Assembly: GCA_000824825.2 (NCBI GenBank)
Contig: LM655194.1
Location: 631-50,838 of the forward strand
Length of the DNA stretch: 50,208 nt
Reading direction: 5' to 3'
DNA from: Mesorhizobium sp. ORS 3324
GTDB taxonomy: Bacteria > Pseudomonadota > Alphaproteobacteria > Rhizobiales > Rhizobiaceae
The translations under genes were made by a program, and so were the position numbers. Each line of letters starts with the position of its first letter. Position 1 is the stretch's first letter. Under the pieces are notes generated by a model. That model searched no databases and was not told the DNA's origin. It saw only the letters and a program-made list of their open reading frames with translations. Positions 26,587 to 35,860 of this stretch are shown piece after piece.

Positions 26587-27261
26587 CTACCAGACCAGCG
26601 GGATCAGCCGGTAGCGGACCTGCTCGGCATAGTCGTCATAGCCCTGAAGGCCGGTGCGCAGCGTCTTTTCCTCGATGAAGGTGCGGATGGCGAGCAGAAC
26701 GACGAAGGCAAGCACCGATGCCAGCCCCCACCATGAACCGAGCAGCAGCGCGGTGCCGGCGAAGAAGAGGATGGCGCCGGCATACATCGGGTGACGGACG
26801 TAGCTGTAAGGGCCGGTGGTGATCACCTTCTGGCCGCGCTCGCCCTGGATCTTGACGACCGGGGCGGCAAAGCTGTTTTCCAGCATCGTCAGGTAGCAGA
26901 TCCAGATGCTGACCAGCAGGACGATCGCGCCGATCACCTGCAGCCACGACGGAACCGCGGACCATGCAAAGCGGAAGTCGAGACCCATCAGCGCCTGCCA
27001 GGCAAAGATGCCGATGAGTAGAATGGAAAGCAGGATCCTGTCGGCCGCCGTCTGGTCCTTCTGGATCGGCGGGCTGAGGCGTTCGTTCATCAGGCCGGGA
27101 TCGCGCCTGGCAAGCGCCACGCCAAGCGTCAGGCTGAGCTCCACCATAAGCACCAGAAAGGCCCAGGCTCCCGGCCAATACAACGTTCCGGCCGACACGA
27201 AGAGCAGCGCGCCCATGAAACCGAACCACAGGAATGTCTGGACAATCAGTTTCGCGACCAT
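26587..27261 (-). CDS. Isoprenylcysteine carboxyl methyltransferase-like membrane protein
   Basis: A 224-residue protein with about five membrane segments and the ICMT/PEMT C-terminal motif: ITTGPYSYVRHPMYAGAILF near residue 145, then a terminal FIEEKTLRTGLQGYDDYAEQ and VRYRLIPLVW. These are the SAM-binding features of small integral-membrane methyltransferases. Bacterial members have varied or unknown substrates. ATG 27261 is chosen; longer in-frame starts give Arg/Gly-rich sequence with no family match. It is downstream of the flavin reductase gene on the same strand, with a 28-base gap. Confidence 0.85.
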   Translation of the reverse strand: MVAKLIVQTFLWFGFMGALLFVSAGTLYWPGAWAFLVLMVELSLTLGVALARRDPGLMNERLSPPIQKDQTAADRILLSILLIGIFAWQALMGLDFRFAWSAVPSWLQVIGAIVLLVSIWICYLTMLENSFAAPVVKIQGERGQKVITTGPYSYVRHPMYAGAILFFAGTALLLGSWWGLASVLAFVVLLAIRTFIEEKTLRTGLQGYDDYAEQVRYRLIPLVW

Positions 27262-27289
27262 GGTCAACCTTCCGTGACATGCCCTCCGG

Positions 27290-27898
27290 TCAGTCTTTCC
27301 CCCAGCGCGGCCGCCGCATCGAGAAAATCTCGTTGACGCTGGCATAGTCCATATAGCCGAGCCGGGCGACATTGCCGGCTCTCACTATGTCGAACAGGCC
27401 GTCCTTGAGATAGGTATCGTCGATATGGACGCCGGCGACCTCGCCGGCGACGACGATGGCGCTGGTCTCGGTGCCGTCCAGCGCCCGTGGCCGGAATATC
27501 TCCGTCACCCGGCATTCGAGCGCTGCCGGCGCCGCGGCCACGCGCGGCGGCGCAACCAGGCGCGACGGCGCCATGGCGAGATCGGCATAGGCGAACTCGC
27601 TGACGCCGCGCGGCGCGTCCACCGCCGTGCGGTTCATCTTCTCGGCGAGCTCGCGACTGACGAGGTTGGTGACGAATTCGCCCGTCTCCGCCGCAACCGC
27701 AGCGCTGTCCTTCTGGCCCTCGGATGAGAACCAGACGATGAAGGGACGCGTCGAAAAGGCGTTGAAGTAGGAATAGGGAGCGAGGTTGAGCCTGCCTTCC
27801 CTGTCGATGGTCGAGATCCATCCGATGGGGCGGGGCGCCACGATCGCCTTCGACGGATCATGCGGCAGGCCATGCCCCTTCGAAGGCTCGTAGAACAT
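27290..27898 (-). CDS. Flavin reductase (DIM6/NTAB) family protein
   Basis: A 202-residue FMN-binding split-barrel protein. Characteristic segments are AIVAPRPIGWISTIDREGRL near residue 20, LAPYSYFNAFSTRPFIVWFS, and EFVTNLVSRELAEKMNRTAV. These proteins reduce or bind free FMN and often support partner oxygenases, though no oxygenase is nearby. ATG 27898 comes one base after the nitroreductase stop (TGACATG on the minus strand), indicating coupling of two flavin-linked genes. Confidence 0.88.
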   Translation of the reverse strand: MFYEPSKGHGLPHDPSKAIVAPRPIGWISTIDREGRLNLAPYSYFNAFSTRPFIVWFSSEGQKDSAAVAAETGEFVTNLVSRELAEKMNRTAVDAPRGVSEFAYADLAMAPSRLVAPPRVAAAPAALECRVTEIFRPRALDGTETSAIVVAGEVAGVHIDDTYLKDGLFDIVRAGNVARLGYMDYASVNEIFSMRRPRWGKD

Positions 27899-27899
27899 G

Positions 27900-28484
27900 T
27901 CAGCCGGCCCAGGGCCCGGCGTAGTCGGCATAGAGCTTCGCCGGATCGGGCCGCGGCCGCTCCGGCGCCGGCCCCTGATAGGAGCCGATATGGACGAAGC
28001 CGACAACGCGCTCCTGCGGCGACAATCCAAGGATCGCCCTGCCCTCTGCAACGTCGGAATACCAGTTGCTGATCATGTTGGTGCCGTAGCCCAGCGCATT
28101 GGCTGCAATCATCAGATTCATAGCCGCCATTCCGCCCGACAGGAACATCTCCCATTGCGGGATTTTGGGATTCTCCCTCGGCACCGACACCACGCCGATC
28201 ACCAGCGGCGCGCGCGAAAAGCGCGCCAGCTCCTGGTTGCGCCGGCCTTCGGGCAGCGGCCCCTCGCGCAGTTCGGCAAGCGCGGCAAGCTTCCTGCCGA
28301 TCTCGACCCGCGCCTCCCCGCGGTAGAGGATGAACCGCCAAGGCTCGAGCCGGCCGTGATCGGGAACGCGCGAGGCGGCGGCGATCATGGTGGCGATCTC
28401 CGCATCGCTCGGCGCCGGCGCCTTGAGGTCGGGAATCGGCGCGGAATTGCGGGTCAGCAGGAAGTCGATGATCGGCGACGCCAT
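27900..28484 (-). CDS. Nitroreductase family protein (YdjA-like)
   Basis: A 194-residue FMN-dependent NAD(P)H nitroreductase of the short YdjA-like type. It opens with IDFLLTRNSAPIPDLKAPAP (the FMN-phosphate-binding arginine is in TRNS), then ASRVPDHGRLEPWRFILYRG, and MFLSGGMAAMNLMIAANALG with YGTNMISNWYS. Natural substrates are unknown. ATG 28484 gives MASPIIDFLL; longer in-frame starts are not supported. It is the first gene of a nitroreductase-flavin reductase-ICMT-like series on the minus strand and diverges from a secreted-protein gene. Confidence 0.9.
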   Translation of the reverse strand: MASPIIDFLLTRNSAPIPDLKAPAPSDAEIATMIAAASRVPDHGRLEPWRFILYRGEARVEIGRKLAALAELREGPLPEGRRNQELARFSRAPLVIGVVSVPRENPKIPQWEMFLSGGMAAMNLMIAANALGYGTNMISNWYSDVAEGRAILGLSPQERVVGFVHIGSYQGPAPERPRPDPAKLYADYAGPWAG

Positions 28485-28648
28485 GGGCGCAAGTCTCCTA
28501 GAAGCATTCAATTTTGGGCTGAAGCGCGCCATCGGGAGGTCGGGCGGCTCGGGCAATGACGCATTATACGCCGGATAAAGAGCCCCGGCTGAACGCGGCA
28601 GGCTCTTGAGCCTTGAAATTGCCACCGCCTTGGGCTTCAACGCAAGGC

Positions 28649-29614
28649 ATGTTTGAGGGGACTCTGCGCTTTGTCGTGGTCTGGCTGGTCGCCGCGCTGT
28701 TCGCGGTGCCGGTTTCCTTCGCGCTGGCCCAGAACGCCAACGATGTCGACAAACTCAAACTACCGGGCATGTCGAGCTATGCGACGCCGAAGAGCGAGAG
28801 GTCGCTGGCGCTTGGCAGCGGCGGCGCGATCACCCTTTCGGCGCAACTGACCGACAAGGGCGCGGACATCACCCGCGGCATCGTCTGGCGTGTGTTCAAG
28901 CCGGAGGCCGCTAGCGACGGCAAGTTGCCGATGGTGGCGTCCGCCCATGGCGGCACGGCGGTGTTCCAGCTCGATCCCGGCAGCTATCTCGTCCATGCCT
29001 CCTATGGGCGGGCCGGCGCCACCAAGCGCATCACCGTCGGCAAGGATACCAAGCGCGAGAGCCTCGTGCTCGACGCCGGCGGCTTGAAGCTCGACGCCGT
29101 GACGTCGGGCGGCGCGCATATCCCGCCGAAGAAACTGCGTTTCGCGATCTATGAGGGCCACGCAGAGCCCAATGGCGACCGTGCGCTGATCGCCCCCGAT
29201 GTCGAGCCGAACACCGTGGTGCGGCTGAACGCCGGTACGTACCACATCGTCTCCACCTATGGCGCGGTCAATGCCGTGATCCGCTCCGACATCCGCGTCG
29301 AGGCCGGCAAGCTGACGGAGGCGACCGTCGAGCACCGCGCGGCCGAGATGACGATGAAGCTGGTGCGCGAGCCCGGCGGCGAAGCCATTGCCGACACCTC
29401 CTGGTCGCTGCTCAATGAATCCGGCGATCCGATCAAGGAAGCCGTCGGTGCCTTCGCCTCGATGGTGCTGGCCGAGGGCCAATACACCATCATCGCCAAG
29501 AACCGCGACCGGATCTACCAGAAGGATTTCACGGTCGTTGCCGGCCAGAACCAGGAGATCGAGGTCGTGGCCAACGAATCGTCCGCCATCGATCCCGAGG
29601 AAGGCGCGGACTGA
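28649..29614 (+). CDS. Secreted protein of unknown function with repeated beta-sandwich-like segments
   Basis: A 321-residue protein with signal peptide FVVVWLVAALFAVPVSFALA cleaved near residue 27. The mature part contains three similar stretches, each ending in a G.Y.V.A.Y or equivalent pattern: VFQLDPGSYLVHASYGRA, VVRLNAGTYHIVSTYGAVNA and MVLAEGQYTIIAKNRDRI. Each is followed by a V..G pattern (ITVGKDTKRE, IRVEAGKLTE, FTVVAGQNQE). This suggests three Ig-like or CNA-B-like domains, with an acidic tail (DPEEGAD). The family is not recognised by name. The start at ATG 28649 lacks a strong ribosome site. It converges with the acyltransferase gene nine bases away. Confidence 0.75.
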   Translation: MFEGTLRFVVVWLVAALFAVPVSFALAQNANDVDKLKLPGMSSYATPKSERSLALGSGGAITLSAQLTDKGADITRGIVWRVFKPEAASDGKLPMVASAHGGTAVFQLDPGSYLVHASYGRAGATKRITVGKDTKRESLVLDAGGLKLDAVTSGGAHIPPKKLRFAIYEGHAEPNGDRALIAPDVEPNTVVRLNAGTYHIVSTYGAVNAVIRSDIRVEAGKLTEATVEHRAAEMTMKLVREPGGEAIADTSWSLLNESGDPIKEAVGAFASMVLAEGQYTIIAKNRDRIYQKDFTVVAGQNQEIEVVANESSAIDPEEGAD

Positions 29615-29623
29615 TCGCTATAC

Positions 29624-30565
29624 TCAGGCGGCTTTGCGCATCCGCTTTGGCAGGAACGGCACGCGTCCTCGCGGCGCAGCCGCCGGAGCAAGATCAAAGA
29701 CCGCTTGGTAGAGCCGATCGAGCAGCGCCTTGCGGTCGCGCAACGGCTCGAGCTCGCCCCACTTCAGCACATCGCCGATGCGCACCTCGATCGCCTTGCC
29801 GGACAGGCGCGCGAATTCGCGGATAAGCAAGGACGTGCGCAGCGTCAGCGAAGCCTTGCCGACGAACTTCGCCACGCGGTTGTCGCGCTCGGCCATGTTC
29901 ATCGGCCCGCTGACGAGATGGAACAGGCGGCCGTTCTGGCCGGAAAAATGCATCGGGATGACCGAGGCCTTGGCCTCCTGGATCAGCTTGGCGGGAAACA
30001 TCTTCCACGGCAGGTCGATCGCCCGGCCGAACCCCTTCGGCGCCGTGGCGACGCCGCCGGCCGGGAAGACGACGATGGTGATGCCTTCCTTCAACAGCCG
30101 CACGGCCTCGTGGCGCACCGCCATGTTGTTCTTCAGCGCCTCTTTGGTCTCGGAAAAATCGATCGGCAGCGAATAGGCTTCCATCTCGCGGATTCTGAGC
30201 AGATCCTTATGGATTATGACCCGGAACGGTCGTCCGAGCTGCTCGGCGAGCGAAAGCACGGCGATGCCGTCGCCAATGCCGAACGGATGGTTGGCGATGA
30301 TCACCAGCGGCGTATCCGGCAAATTCGGCGGCGGCCACTGGGCGGCGTTGCGCACCTTGACGTCGATCAGCTCCAGCATGCGGCTGAACACGCGTTCGCC
30401 CGTTGGGACAACCTGGCGGCGCCAGAAGTCATAGAGCACTGCAAAGCGGTCGCGGCCCGACAGGCCTTCGACGGAATGGATGAACCACCGCGTCAGCGCC
30501 GGCTGATGCTGGTTGGCATAAGTGAGCTCGGGAAACGGCCTTTCCCGCAGTTTCAGCTTGAGCAT
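29624..30565 (-). CDS. Lysophospholipid acyltransferase family protein
   Basis: A 313-residue protein of the PlsC-like acyltransferase superfamily, hemolysin/OlsA-related branch. The catalytic His/Asp motif is IIANHPFGIGDG near residue 90. The later FPAGGVATAPKGFGRAIDLP and ASVIPMHFSGQNGRLFHLVS match the glycerol-phosphate-binding blocks. It probably transfers an acyl chain to a lysolipid or lipid precursor at the inner membrane; ornithine-lipid synthesis is one possibility but is not shown. It lies 84 bases after thrS on the same strand. Confidence 0.85.
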   Translation of the reverse strand: MLKLKLRERPFPELTYANQHQPALTRWFIHSVEGLSGRDRFAVLYDFWRRQVVPTGERVFSRMLELIDVKVRNAAQWPPPNLPDTPLVIIANHPFGIGDGIAVLSLAEQLGRPFRVIIHKDLLRIREMEAYSLPIDFSETKEALKNNMAVRHEAVRLLKEGITIVVFPAGGVATAPKGFGRAIDLPWKMFPAKLIQEAKASVIPMHFSGQNGRLFHLVSGPMNMAERDNRVAKFVGKASLTLRTSLLIREFARLSGKAIEVRIGDVLKWGELEPLRDRKALLDRLYQAVFDLAPAAAPRGRVPFLPKRMRKAA

Positions 30566-30649
30566 GGCGGCTCGTTACATGGTGGGCGTGACAGGCGTGT
30601 GAAAATGGCGGTGGACCATGCCACCGCCACTCGAGAGGACCCCGGACAT

Positions 30650-32623
30650 TCAGGCCGCGCGGCGCTTGCGGTCGGGCGAGATCGCCTCCTCGGCCAGCAA
30701 CGTCACCGCGTCGGCGAGCTTCAGCGATTCCTGGTCGCGGGAGCCCAACCGGCGGATATTGACGCTGTCCTCTTCCGCCTCGCGCTTGCCGCAGACGAGA
30801 ATGACCGGGACCTTGGCCAGCGAGTGCTCGCGCACCTTGTAGTTGATCTTCTCGTTGCGCAGGTCGGCCTCGGCCAGCAGGCCGGCCGCCTTCAGCCGCT
30901 CGACGACCTTCATCGCATAGTCGTCGGCATCGGAGGTGATCGTCGCCACCACCACCTGCAGCGGCGCGAACCACAGCGGGAAATGGCCGGAATAATTCTC
31001 GATCAGGATGCCGAGGAAGCGTTCCATCGAGCCGCACACCGCGCGGTGCACCATGACCGGCTGCTTCTTCTCCGAATCCGAGCCGATATAGAAGGCGCCG
31101 AAGCGCTCCGGCAGGTTGAAGTCGACCTGCGTGGTGCCGCATTGCCATTCGCGGCCGATGGCGTCCTTCAGCACATATTCGAACTTCGGACCGTAGAAGG
31201 CGCCCTCGCCCGGATTGACCGAGGTCTTGATGCGGTTGCCGGAGCGCGTGCGGATCGTCTCCAGCACATTGCTCATGATCGCCTCGGCATGGTCCCAGGC
31301 CTCGTCGGTGCCCACGCGCTTGTCCGGGCGCGTCGACAGCTTCACGGCGACCTCGTCGAAGCCGAAATCGGCATAGGTCGACAGGATCAGGTCGTTGATG
31401 CGCAGGCATTCCGCGGCCAGCTGCTCCTCGGTGCAGAAGATATGCGCGTCGTCCTGCGTGAAGCCGCGCACGCGCATCAGCCCGTGCAGCGCGCCCGACG
31501 GCTCGTAGCGATGCACATTGCCGAACTCGGCAAGCTTCACGGGCAGTTCGCGGTAAGACTTCAACCCATGCTTGAAGATCTGCACATGGCCGGGGCAGTT
31601 CATCGGCTTCAGCGCGAAGATGCGGTCGTCGTCGGTATCGTCGCCGGCAACCGTCACCTTGAACATCGCGTCGCGATACCAGCCCCAGTGTCCCGACGTC
31701 TCCCACAGGCTCTTGTCCAGAACCTGCGGCGCGTTGACCTCCTGGTAGCCGTGCTCGTCGAGGCGACGGCGCATGTAGTTGACCAGGTTCTGGAACATCT
31801 TCCAGCCCTTGGCGTGCCAGAAGACGACGCCAGGCCCCTCCTCCTGGAAATGGAACAGATCCATCTCGCGGCCGAGCTTGCGGTGGTCGCGCTTCTCGGC
31901 CTCCTCCAGCAGCGTCTGGTAGGCCTCTAGCTGCGCCTGGTCGGCAAAGGCGGTGCCGTAGATGCGCGTCAGCATCGGGTTGTTGGAATCGCCGCGCCAA
32001 TAGGCGCCCGCCACCTTCATCAGCTTGAAGGCGTTGCCGACCTGCCCGGTCGAGGCCATATGCGGACCGCGGCAGAGGTCGAACCAGTCGCCCTGCGCGT
32101 AGATCTTGATGTCCTGGTCCTCGGGAATGGCGTCGATCAGCTCGACCTTGTAACGCTCGCCCTTGTCGGCAAAGACCTTCTTCGCCTTCTCGCGCGACCA
32201 GACTTCCTTGGTGAACGGCTTGTTGCGGGCGATGATCTCACGCATCTTCTTTTCGATCGCCGGGAAATCGTCCGGCGTGAACGGCTCATTCCTCGCGAAG
32301 TCGTAATAGAATCCGTTCTCGATCACCGGCCCGATGGTCACTTGCGTTCCCGGCCAAAGCTCCTGCACGGCCTCGGCCAGCACATGGGCTGCGTCGTGAC
32401 GGATGAGCTCCAGCGCGCGCGGATCCTCGCGGGTGATGATCTCGACCTTGCCGGACTTGCCGAGCGGGTCTGAAAGGTCGCGGACGGTGCCGTCGATCGC
32501 ATAGGCCACGGCCTTCTTGGCCAGCGACTTCGAGATCGATTCGGCAAGGCCGGCGCCGGTCATCGCCGCGTCATAGTCGCGGACCGAACCATCGGGAAAC
32601 GTCAGGGAAACGGAATTCAGCAT
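30650..32623 (-). CDS. thrS: Threonyl-tRNA synthetase
   Basis: A 657-residue class II aminoacyl-tRNA synthetase. It has an N-terminal TGS domain ([20 protein letters not shown]), the editing domain ([30 protein letters not shown]), and the catalytic core with [10 protein letters not shown] (zinc cysteine) and [15 protein letters not shown]. The C-terminal anticodon-binding domain contains [23 protein letters not shown] 32623 is preceded by AGGAGA, which fixes the start despite an in-frame ATG at 32674. No leader structure recognised by me precedes it. Confidence 0.97.
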   Translation of the reverse strand: MLNSVSLTFPDGSVRDYDAAMTGAGLAESISKSLAKKAVAYAIDGTVRDLSDPLGKSGKVEIITREDPRALELIRHDAAHVLAEAVQELWPGTQVTIGPVIENGFYYDFARNEPFTPDDFPAIEKKMREIIARNKPFTKEVWSREKAKKVFADKGERYKVELIDAIPEDQDIKIYAQGDWFDLCRGPHMASTGQVGNAFKLMKVAGAYWRGDSNNPMLTRIYGTAFADQAQLEAYQTLLEEAEKRDHRKLGREMDLFHFQEEGPGVVFWHAKGWKMFQNLVNYMRRRLDEHGYQEVNAPQVLDKSLWETSGHWGWYRDAMFKVTVAGDDTDDDRIFALKPMNCPGHVQIFKHGLKSYRELPVKLAEFGNVHRYEPSGALHGLMRVRGFTQDDAHIFCTEEQLAAECLRINDLILSTYADFGFDEVAVKLSTRPDKRVGTDEAWDHAEAIMSNVLETIRTRSGNRIKTSVNPGEGAFYGPKFEYVLKDAIGREWQCGTTQVDFNLPERFGAFYIGSDSEKKQPVMVHRAVCGSMERFLGILIENYSGHFPLWFAPLQVVVATITSDADDYAMKVVERLKAAGLLAEADLRNEKINYKVREHSLAKVPVILVCGKREAEEDSVNIRRLGSRDQESLKLADAVTLLAEEAISPDRKRRAA

Positions 32624-32837
32624 CAGAGTTCTCCTATCCAGTCCCGCAAACGAGCGCGGGTGGTGAAAATGCATGTCGCAGGAATATGCTGGGGCATGCA
32701 GAGGGTTAGCCGGAGAGCCGGCGGGCGCGGTTTTAGAGGCAGTGCCGTCCCAGGTAAAGAGCGGCCGTCAGGAAATGTCGCCAGCGATGTCGCAGGCTGG
32801 TCGCAAAGGCTTGCCAATAATCCCGGAGCAGATTTGG

Positions 32838-33677
32838 ATGACTGGAATGGAAGAAGCAACACCCAGCCGAACCGCCCTGCGTGTCGCCCGCCTGCGGGCG
32901 ATGCACCAGTTTTCGCCACAGGCCGCGCTGTTTCGCGACCCCTATGCCGCGGCAATTCTGGGTGACGGCGCCCCGACGGCGCTGGATCTCGGGCAGGAAG
33001 ACGAGCACGGGCGCCGCATGCGCCTGTTCGTGGCGGCGCGTGCGCGGCTCGCCGAGGATTGGCTGGCGGCGGCGGTGCGGCGCGGCGTTCGCCAGCTCGT
33101 GGTGCTCGGCGCCGGCCTCGACACGTTTTCGCTGCGCAACCCGCACCCGGACCTCGCGGTCTTCGAGGTCGACCACCCGGCGACGCAGGCCTGGAAGCGG
33201 CGGCTCATCGCCGATGCCGGCCTGGCGTCGCCGGCGACATTTGTGCCCGTCAATTTCGAGCGCCAGCTTCTTTCGGGAGAACTGTCATCCGCCGGTCTCA
33301 AGCCGACCGAGCCGAGCTTCTTCATGTGGCTTGGAGTGGTGCCTTATCTGACCCGGGAAGCGATCTTCGGCACGCTGTCCTACATCGCCGGCATCCCCGG
33401 CTCCGAGGTCGTGTTCGACTACAGCGAACCGGCCGAGAACCGCGATATGGCGGGACAGGCAACGCTTGCCTTCTATGCCGAGCGCGTCGCATCGGTCGGC
33501 GAGCCTTGGATCAGCTTCTTCGATCCCGGCGCGCTGGCGAAATCCCTCAACGACCTTGGCTTCGACGACGTCGAGGATCTCGAGAGCGGTGCCATCGCTG
33601 CGCGTTTTGCCAGAGCCCCTAACCCTGGCCGAAACCATTCCGGCGGGCACTTGCTGCGCGCCCGCCGAAGCGCCTGA
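32838..33677 (+). CDS. Class I SAM-dependent methyltransferase, leucine carboxyl methyltransferase-like
   Basis: A 279-residue protein. SPSRTALRVARLRAMHQ-type N-terminal region (TPSRTALRVARLRAMHQFSP), the SAM-binding block RQLVVLGAGLDTFSLRN with VFEVDHPATQAWKRR, and FMWLGVVPYLTREAIFGTL match the TIGR00027/Ppm1-like family common in actinobacteria and rhizobia. The natural substrate is unknown. ATG 32838 with GGAG at 32824-32827 is preferred; the frame stays open 55 codons upstream without family similarity. It diverges from thrS. Confidence 0.87.
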   Translation: MTGMEEATPSRTALRVARLRAMHQFSPQAALFRDPYAAAILGDGAPTALDLGQEDEHGRRMRLFVAARARLAEDWLAAAVRRGVRQLVVLGAGLDTFSLRNPHPDLAVFEVDHPATQAWKRRLIADAGLASPATFVPVNFERQLLSGELSSAGLKPTEPSFFMWLGVVPYLTREAIFGTLSYIAGIPGSEVVFDYSEPAENRDMAGQATLAFYAERVASVGEPWISFFDPGALAKSLNDLGFDDVEDLESGAIAARFARAPNPGRNHSGGHLLRARRSA

Positions 33678-33683
33678 CGCCGA

Positions 33684-34493
33684 TCATTTCACCAGCTGCG
33701 GCAGATCCTTCAGGAAGGCCGCCCGCGTGGCGAGGCCCTTCGGCATGTCGCCGCGCGTGCCGTCGACGACCAATCGAGCGAACACGATCCGGCGGCCGTC
33801 CTTCTCGGCCCAGCCGACGAACCATCCGAGCGACCGCTTGTTCTTGTCGAGCCCCGTGCTGCCGGTCTTGCCCTGCACGCTCCAGCCGCCCGCCTTGAAG
33901 CTCGGGATGATCGCTCTCGTCATCTCATGCGCCTTCGCCGAGACCGGCGTTTTGCCGGCAAGCAGCCGCCGCAGGAAAGCCGCTTGCTCGATGGGCGATA
34001 TCTCGAGCGAGGAATCGACCCAGGAGTTGGCGAGGCCGTCATTCTTGCCGGCGCCGCCTGAGACATCCGCATTGCCGTAGCCGAATTTCGATACATAGTC
34101 GGCGAAACGATCGGCCCCAAGCCGGCGCGTGATCTCGCGCGAATACCAGATGATGGAATCGCGTTCCCAGATCGTCGGATCGACGGTCTTGCGGTCGCGC
34201 TTCACCGCGTTGAACTCCGGTTTGTACTCCCAGCTCGGTGCGTGCTGGTCGCTCAGGATTCCGGAATCGTAGCCGATCAGCGCCAGAGGCACCTTGAAGG
34301 TGGAGGCCGGGCTGACGCGCCGGTCGCAGACGCCGTCCTGGTAAAGCGTCGCGCCGCTCGTCGAATCCTGGATCAGGGTGCAGTGGATGTCCTCGAGCGG
34401 CGCCGATTGCGCCCGCATCGGCAGGCCGAGCATCCAGGCCAGAAGGAAGAGGACAATGGCAATAATGAAGGGATAGCGGTCCATCTGGCGCAT
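33684..34493 (-). CDS. Class D (OXA-type) serine beta-lactamase
   Basis: A 269-residue exported protein with a hydrophobic N-terminal signal (YPFIIAIVLFLLAWMLGLPM). All class D signatures are present: active-site STFK (Ser64, Lys67), SII at 113-115 in place of SxV, YGN at 139-141, and KTG at 209-211. The conserved FGYGNADVSGG and GWFVGWAEKDGR segments also fit. It should hydrolyse penicillin-type beta-lactams, but the spectrum cannot be predicted. There is no insertion sequence or integron nearby and base composition matches the surroundings, so it looks like a resident chromosomal gene. ATG 34493 or 34484 are possible starts. Confidence 0.92.
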   Translation of the reverse strand: MRQMDRYPFIIAIVLFLLAWMLGLPMRAQSAPLEDIHCTLIQDSTSGATLYQDGVCDRRVSPASTFKVPLALIGYDSGILSDQHAPSWEYKPEFNAVKRDRKTVDPTIWERDSIIWYSREITRRLGADRFADYVSKFGYGNADVSGGAGKNDGLANSWVDSSLEISPIEQAAFLRRLLAGKTPVSAKAHEMTRAIIPSFKAGGWSVQGKTGSTGLDKNKRSLGWFVGWAEKDGRRIVFARLVVDGTRGDMPKGLATRAAFLKDLPQLVK

Positions 34494-34635
34494 GCGAAGC
34501 TCACTCTTGGAAGGAATTACGGAGAGCGGCTTAGCGAGGCGTCTTGTCCCGATTTTGTCTCAAATTCGCAGCGTTTGTGCAGCTTGGTGTTAACCCTACC
34601 GGATCGTAAACGCGGCGTGCGGAACGTCGATGCGG

Positions 34636-35010
34636 TCAGCGCTCCGCTTCGCCGCGTTTCCTGCCGATCTGCCAGTAGCGCCAGGGCATGAACCAGACAT
34701 AGCGCTCGGCAAGCGTCTCGGGCACGCGGTCGATGCCGTGCGTTCCGAACGGTCCGCAGCGCGAGACCCGAAACAGCGCCATCCAGCCGCCAGCCCACAG
34801 GCCATGGCGGGCGATCGCCTCATGCGCGTATTCCGAACAGGTCGGCAGATGCCGGCAATTGTTGCCGACGAAGCCGGAAAGCGTCAGCTGGTAAAGCCGC
34901 ACCAGCGACGTGCCAACGACGCGCCCCGGCGTCCTGCGCCAGGGTCCCGGCCAGTTACGCCCGTGCTGGACCCGCCGGGCGTCGTGCGTATGCCCATGGT
35001 GGTCAGTCAA
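34636..35010 (-). CDS. yidD: Membrane protein insertion efficiency factor YidD
   Basis: A 124-residue YidD protein with the hallmark YQLTLSGFVGNNCRHLPTCS followed by EYAHEAIARHGLWAGGWMAL and RVSRCGPFGTHGIDRVPE. These small amphipathic proteins assist YidC-dependent membrane protein insertion at the inner membrane. A TTG start at 35010 is chosen because GGAG lies eight bases before it and the frame beyond shows no family similarity. Unlike the common rpmH-rnpA-yidD-yidC order, it stands alone here, as in some rhizobia. Confidence 0.9.
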   Translation of the reverse strand: MTDHHGHTHDARRVQHGRNWPGPWRRTPGRVVGTSLVRLYQLTLSGFVGNNCRHLPTCSEYAHEAIARHGLWAGGWMALFRVSRCGPFGTHGIDRVPETLAERYVWFMPWRYWQIGRKRGEAER

Positions 35011-35220
35011 CCACTTTGCTCCATAGCGCGCTTCGCTGCGCGATAGATGTGGGCTTCGGGCCGGTAGCGCAATGGTCTTCTGCCTCTCATGGTCTGGAGC
35101 GGCGGACAGGATACTTGTCCGTCCGCGGCGCGTGATGACATGACCTATGCTCATGATGGTCATCGCAACGGCGGCTACCGCCGGCTCCACCGTGCCATTG
35201 AAAGGTCGCGACCCGTATGA

Positions 35221-35859
35221 CGTCGCTCAGGATGGCCAGCAACTGGTTCATGGCGGTGCTCCTTTGCCGCCGTATGGCTGGTCCCGAGGCTCAACCGCTT
35301 TCGTCAGTTGCGGCCCGATATCGACGTTTCGCTGGATGTCGATCCGAGGCTGATCGAGTTCCGCAGCGGCCAACCCGAGCTCGCCTTGCGCTTCAGCCAG
35401 CACGCGACCGCCTGGCCGCGCAGCGATGCCGAGCGCCTGGCCTCGACCGTCGATTCTCCGGTGCTCTCGCCGGCGCTGCTGGCATCCGGCCCTCCCCTTG
35501 AGAGACCGGTCGATCTGCGCCACTACACGCTGCTGCATGAGGAAAATCGCCAGAGCTGGACGCGCTGGTTCGAGGCGGCCGGAGTGCCGGCCGACGCCAT
35601 CCCGGCGCGCGGCCCTATGCTCGCCGACGCCTCGCTGTCAAAGCAGGCGGCGCTGCTCGGCCACGGCGTGGCGCTCGGCGATCTCTTGCAGATCGGCGAC
35701 GAGCTCGCTTCCGGCGCGCTGGTCAAGCCCTTCGACGTCGACGTCGCGTCCGGCGCCTACTGGCTGGTGGCGAGAAATTTGGCGGACCTTTCCGACCCGG
35801 CCGCGGGCTTCGCCGACTGGATACGAGACGAATTCGCCGAACGCAGAAGCGTGGCTTAG
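35221..35859 (+). pseudogene. LysR-type regulator lacking its DNA-binding domain (GcvA-like fragment)
   Basis: The frame opens after a TGA at 35218-35220 and soon reads FAAVWLVPRLNRFRQLRPDI, then DVSLDVDPRLIEFRSGQPEL, the start of a GcvA-type effector-binding domain. The rest runs complete to DWIRDEFAERRSVA, including AAGVPADAIPARGPM and LGHGVALGDLL. About 90 N-terminal residues that would carry the winged helix-turn-helix are missing, and no HTH is found in any frame upstream before yidD. No plausible ATG precedes the domain (a TTG at 35308 truncates it further). This is best read as a 5'-deleted remnant. Confidence 0.72.
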
Positions 35860-35860
35860 A

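Noticed and set aside
29705..31930. A plus-strand open frame of about 740 codons opposite the acyltransferase gene and thrS
   Set aside because: It crosses two real genes on the other strand and has shadow-type composition.
33684..34493. Beta-lactamase gene as part of a mobile resistance element
   Set aside because: No insertion sequence, integron or transposon ends are visible, and flanking genes are housekeeping types with similar composition.
34636..35190. Longer YidD starting at 35190
   Set aside because: The first 60 residues have no YidD similarity, and a TTG with a well-placed GGAG site at 35010 fits the family length.
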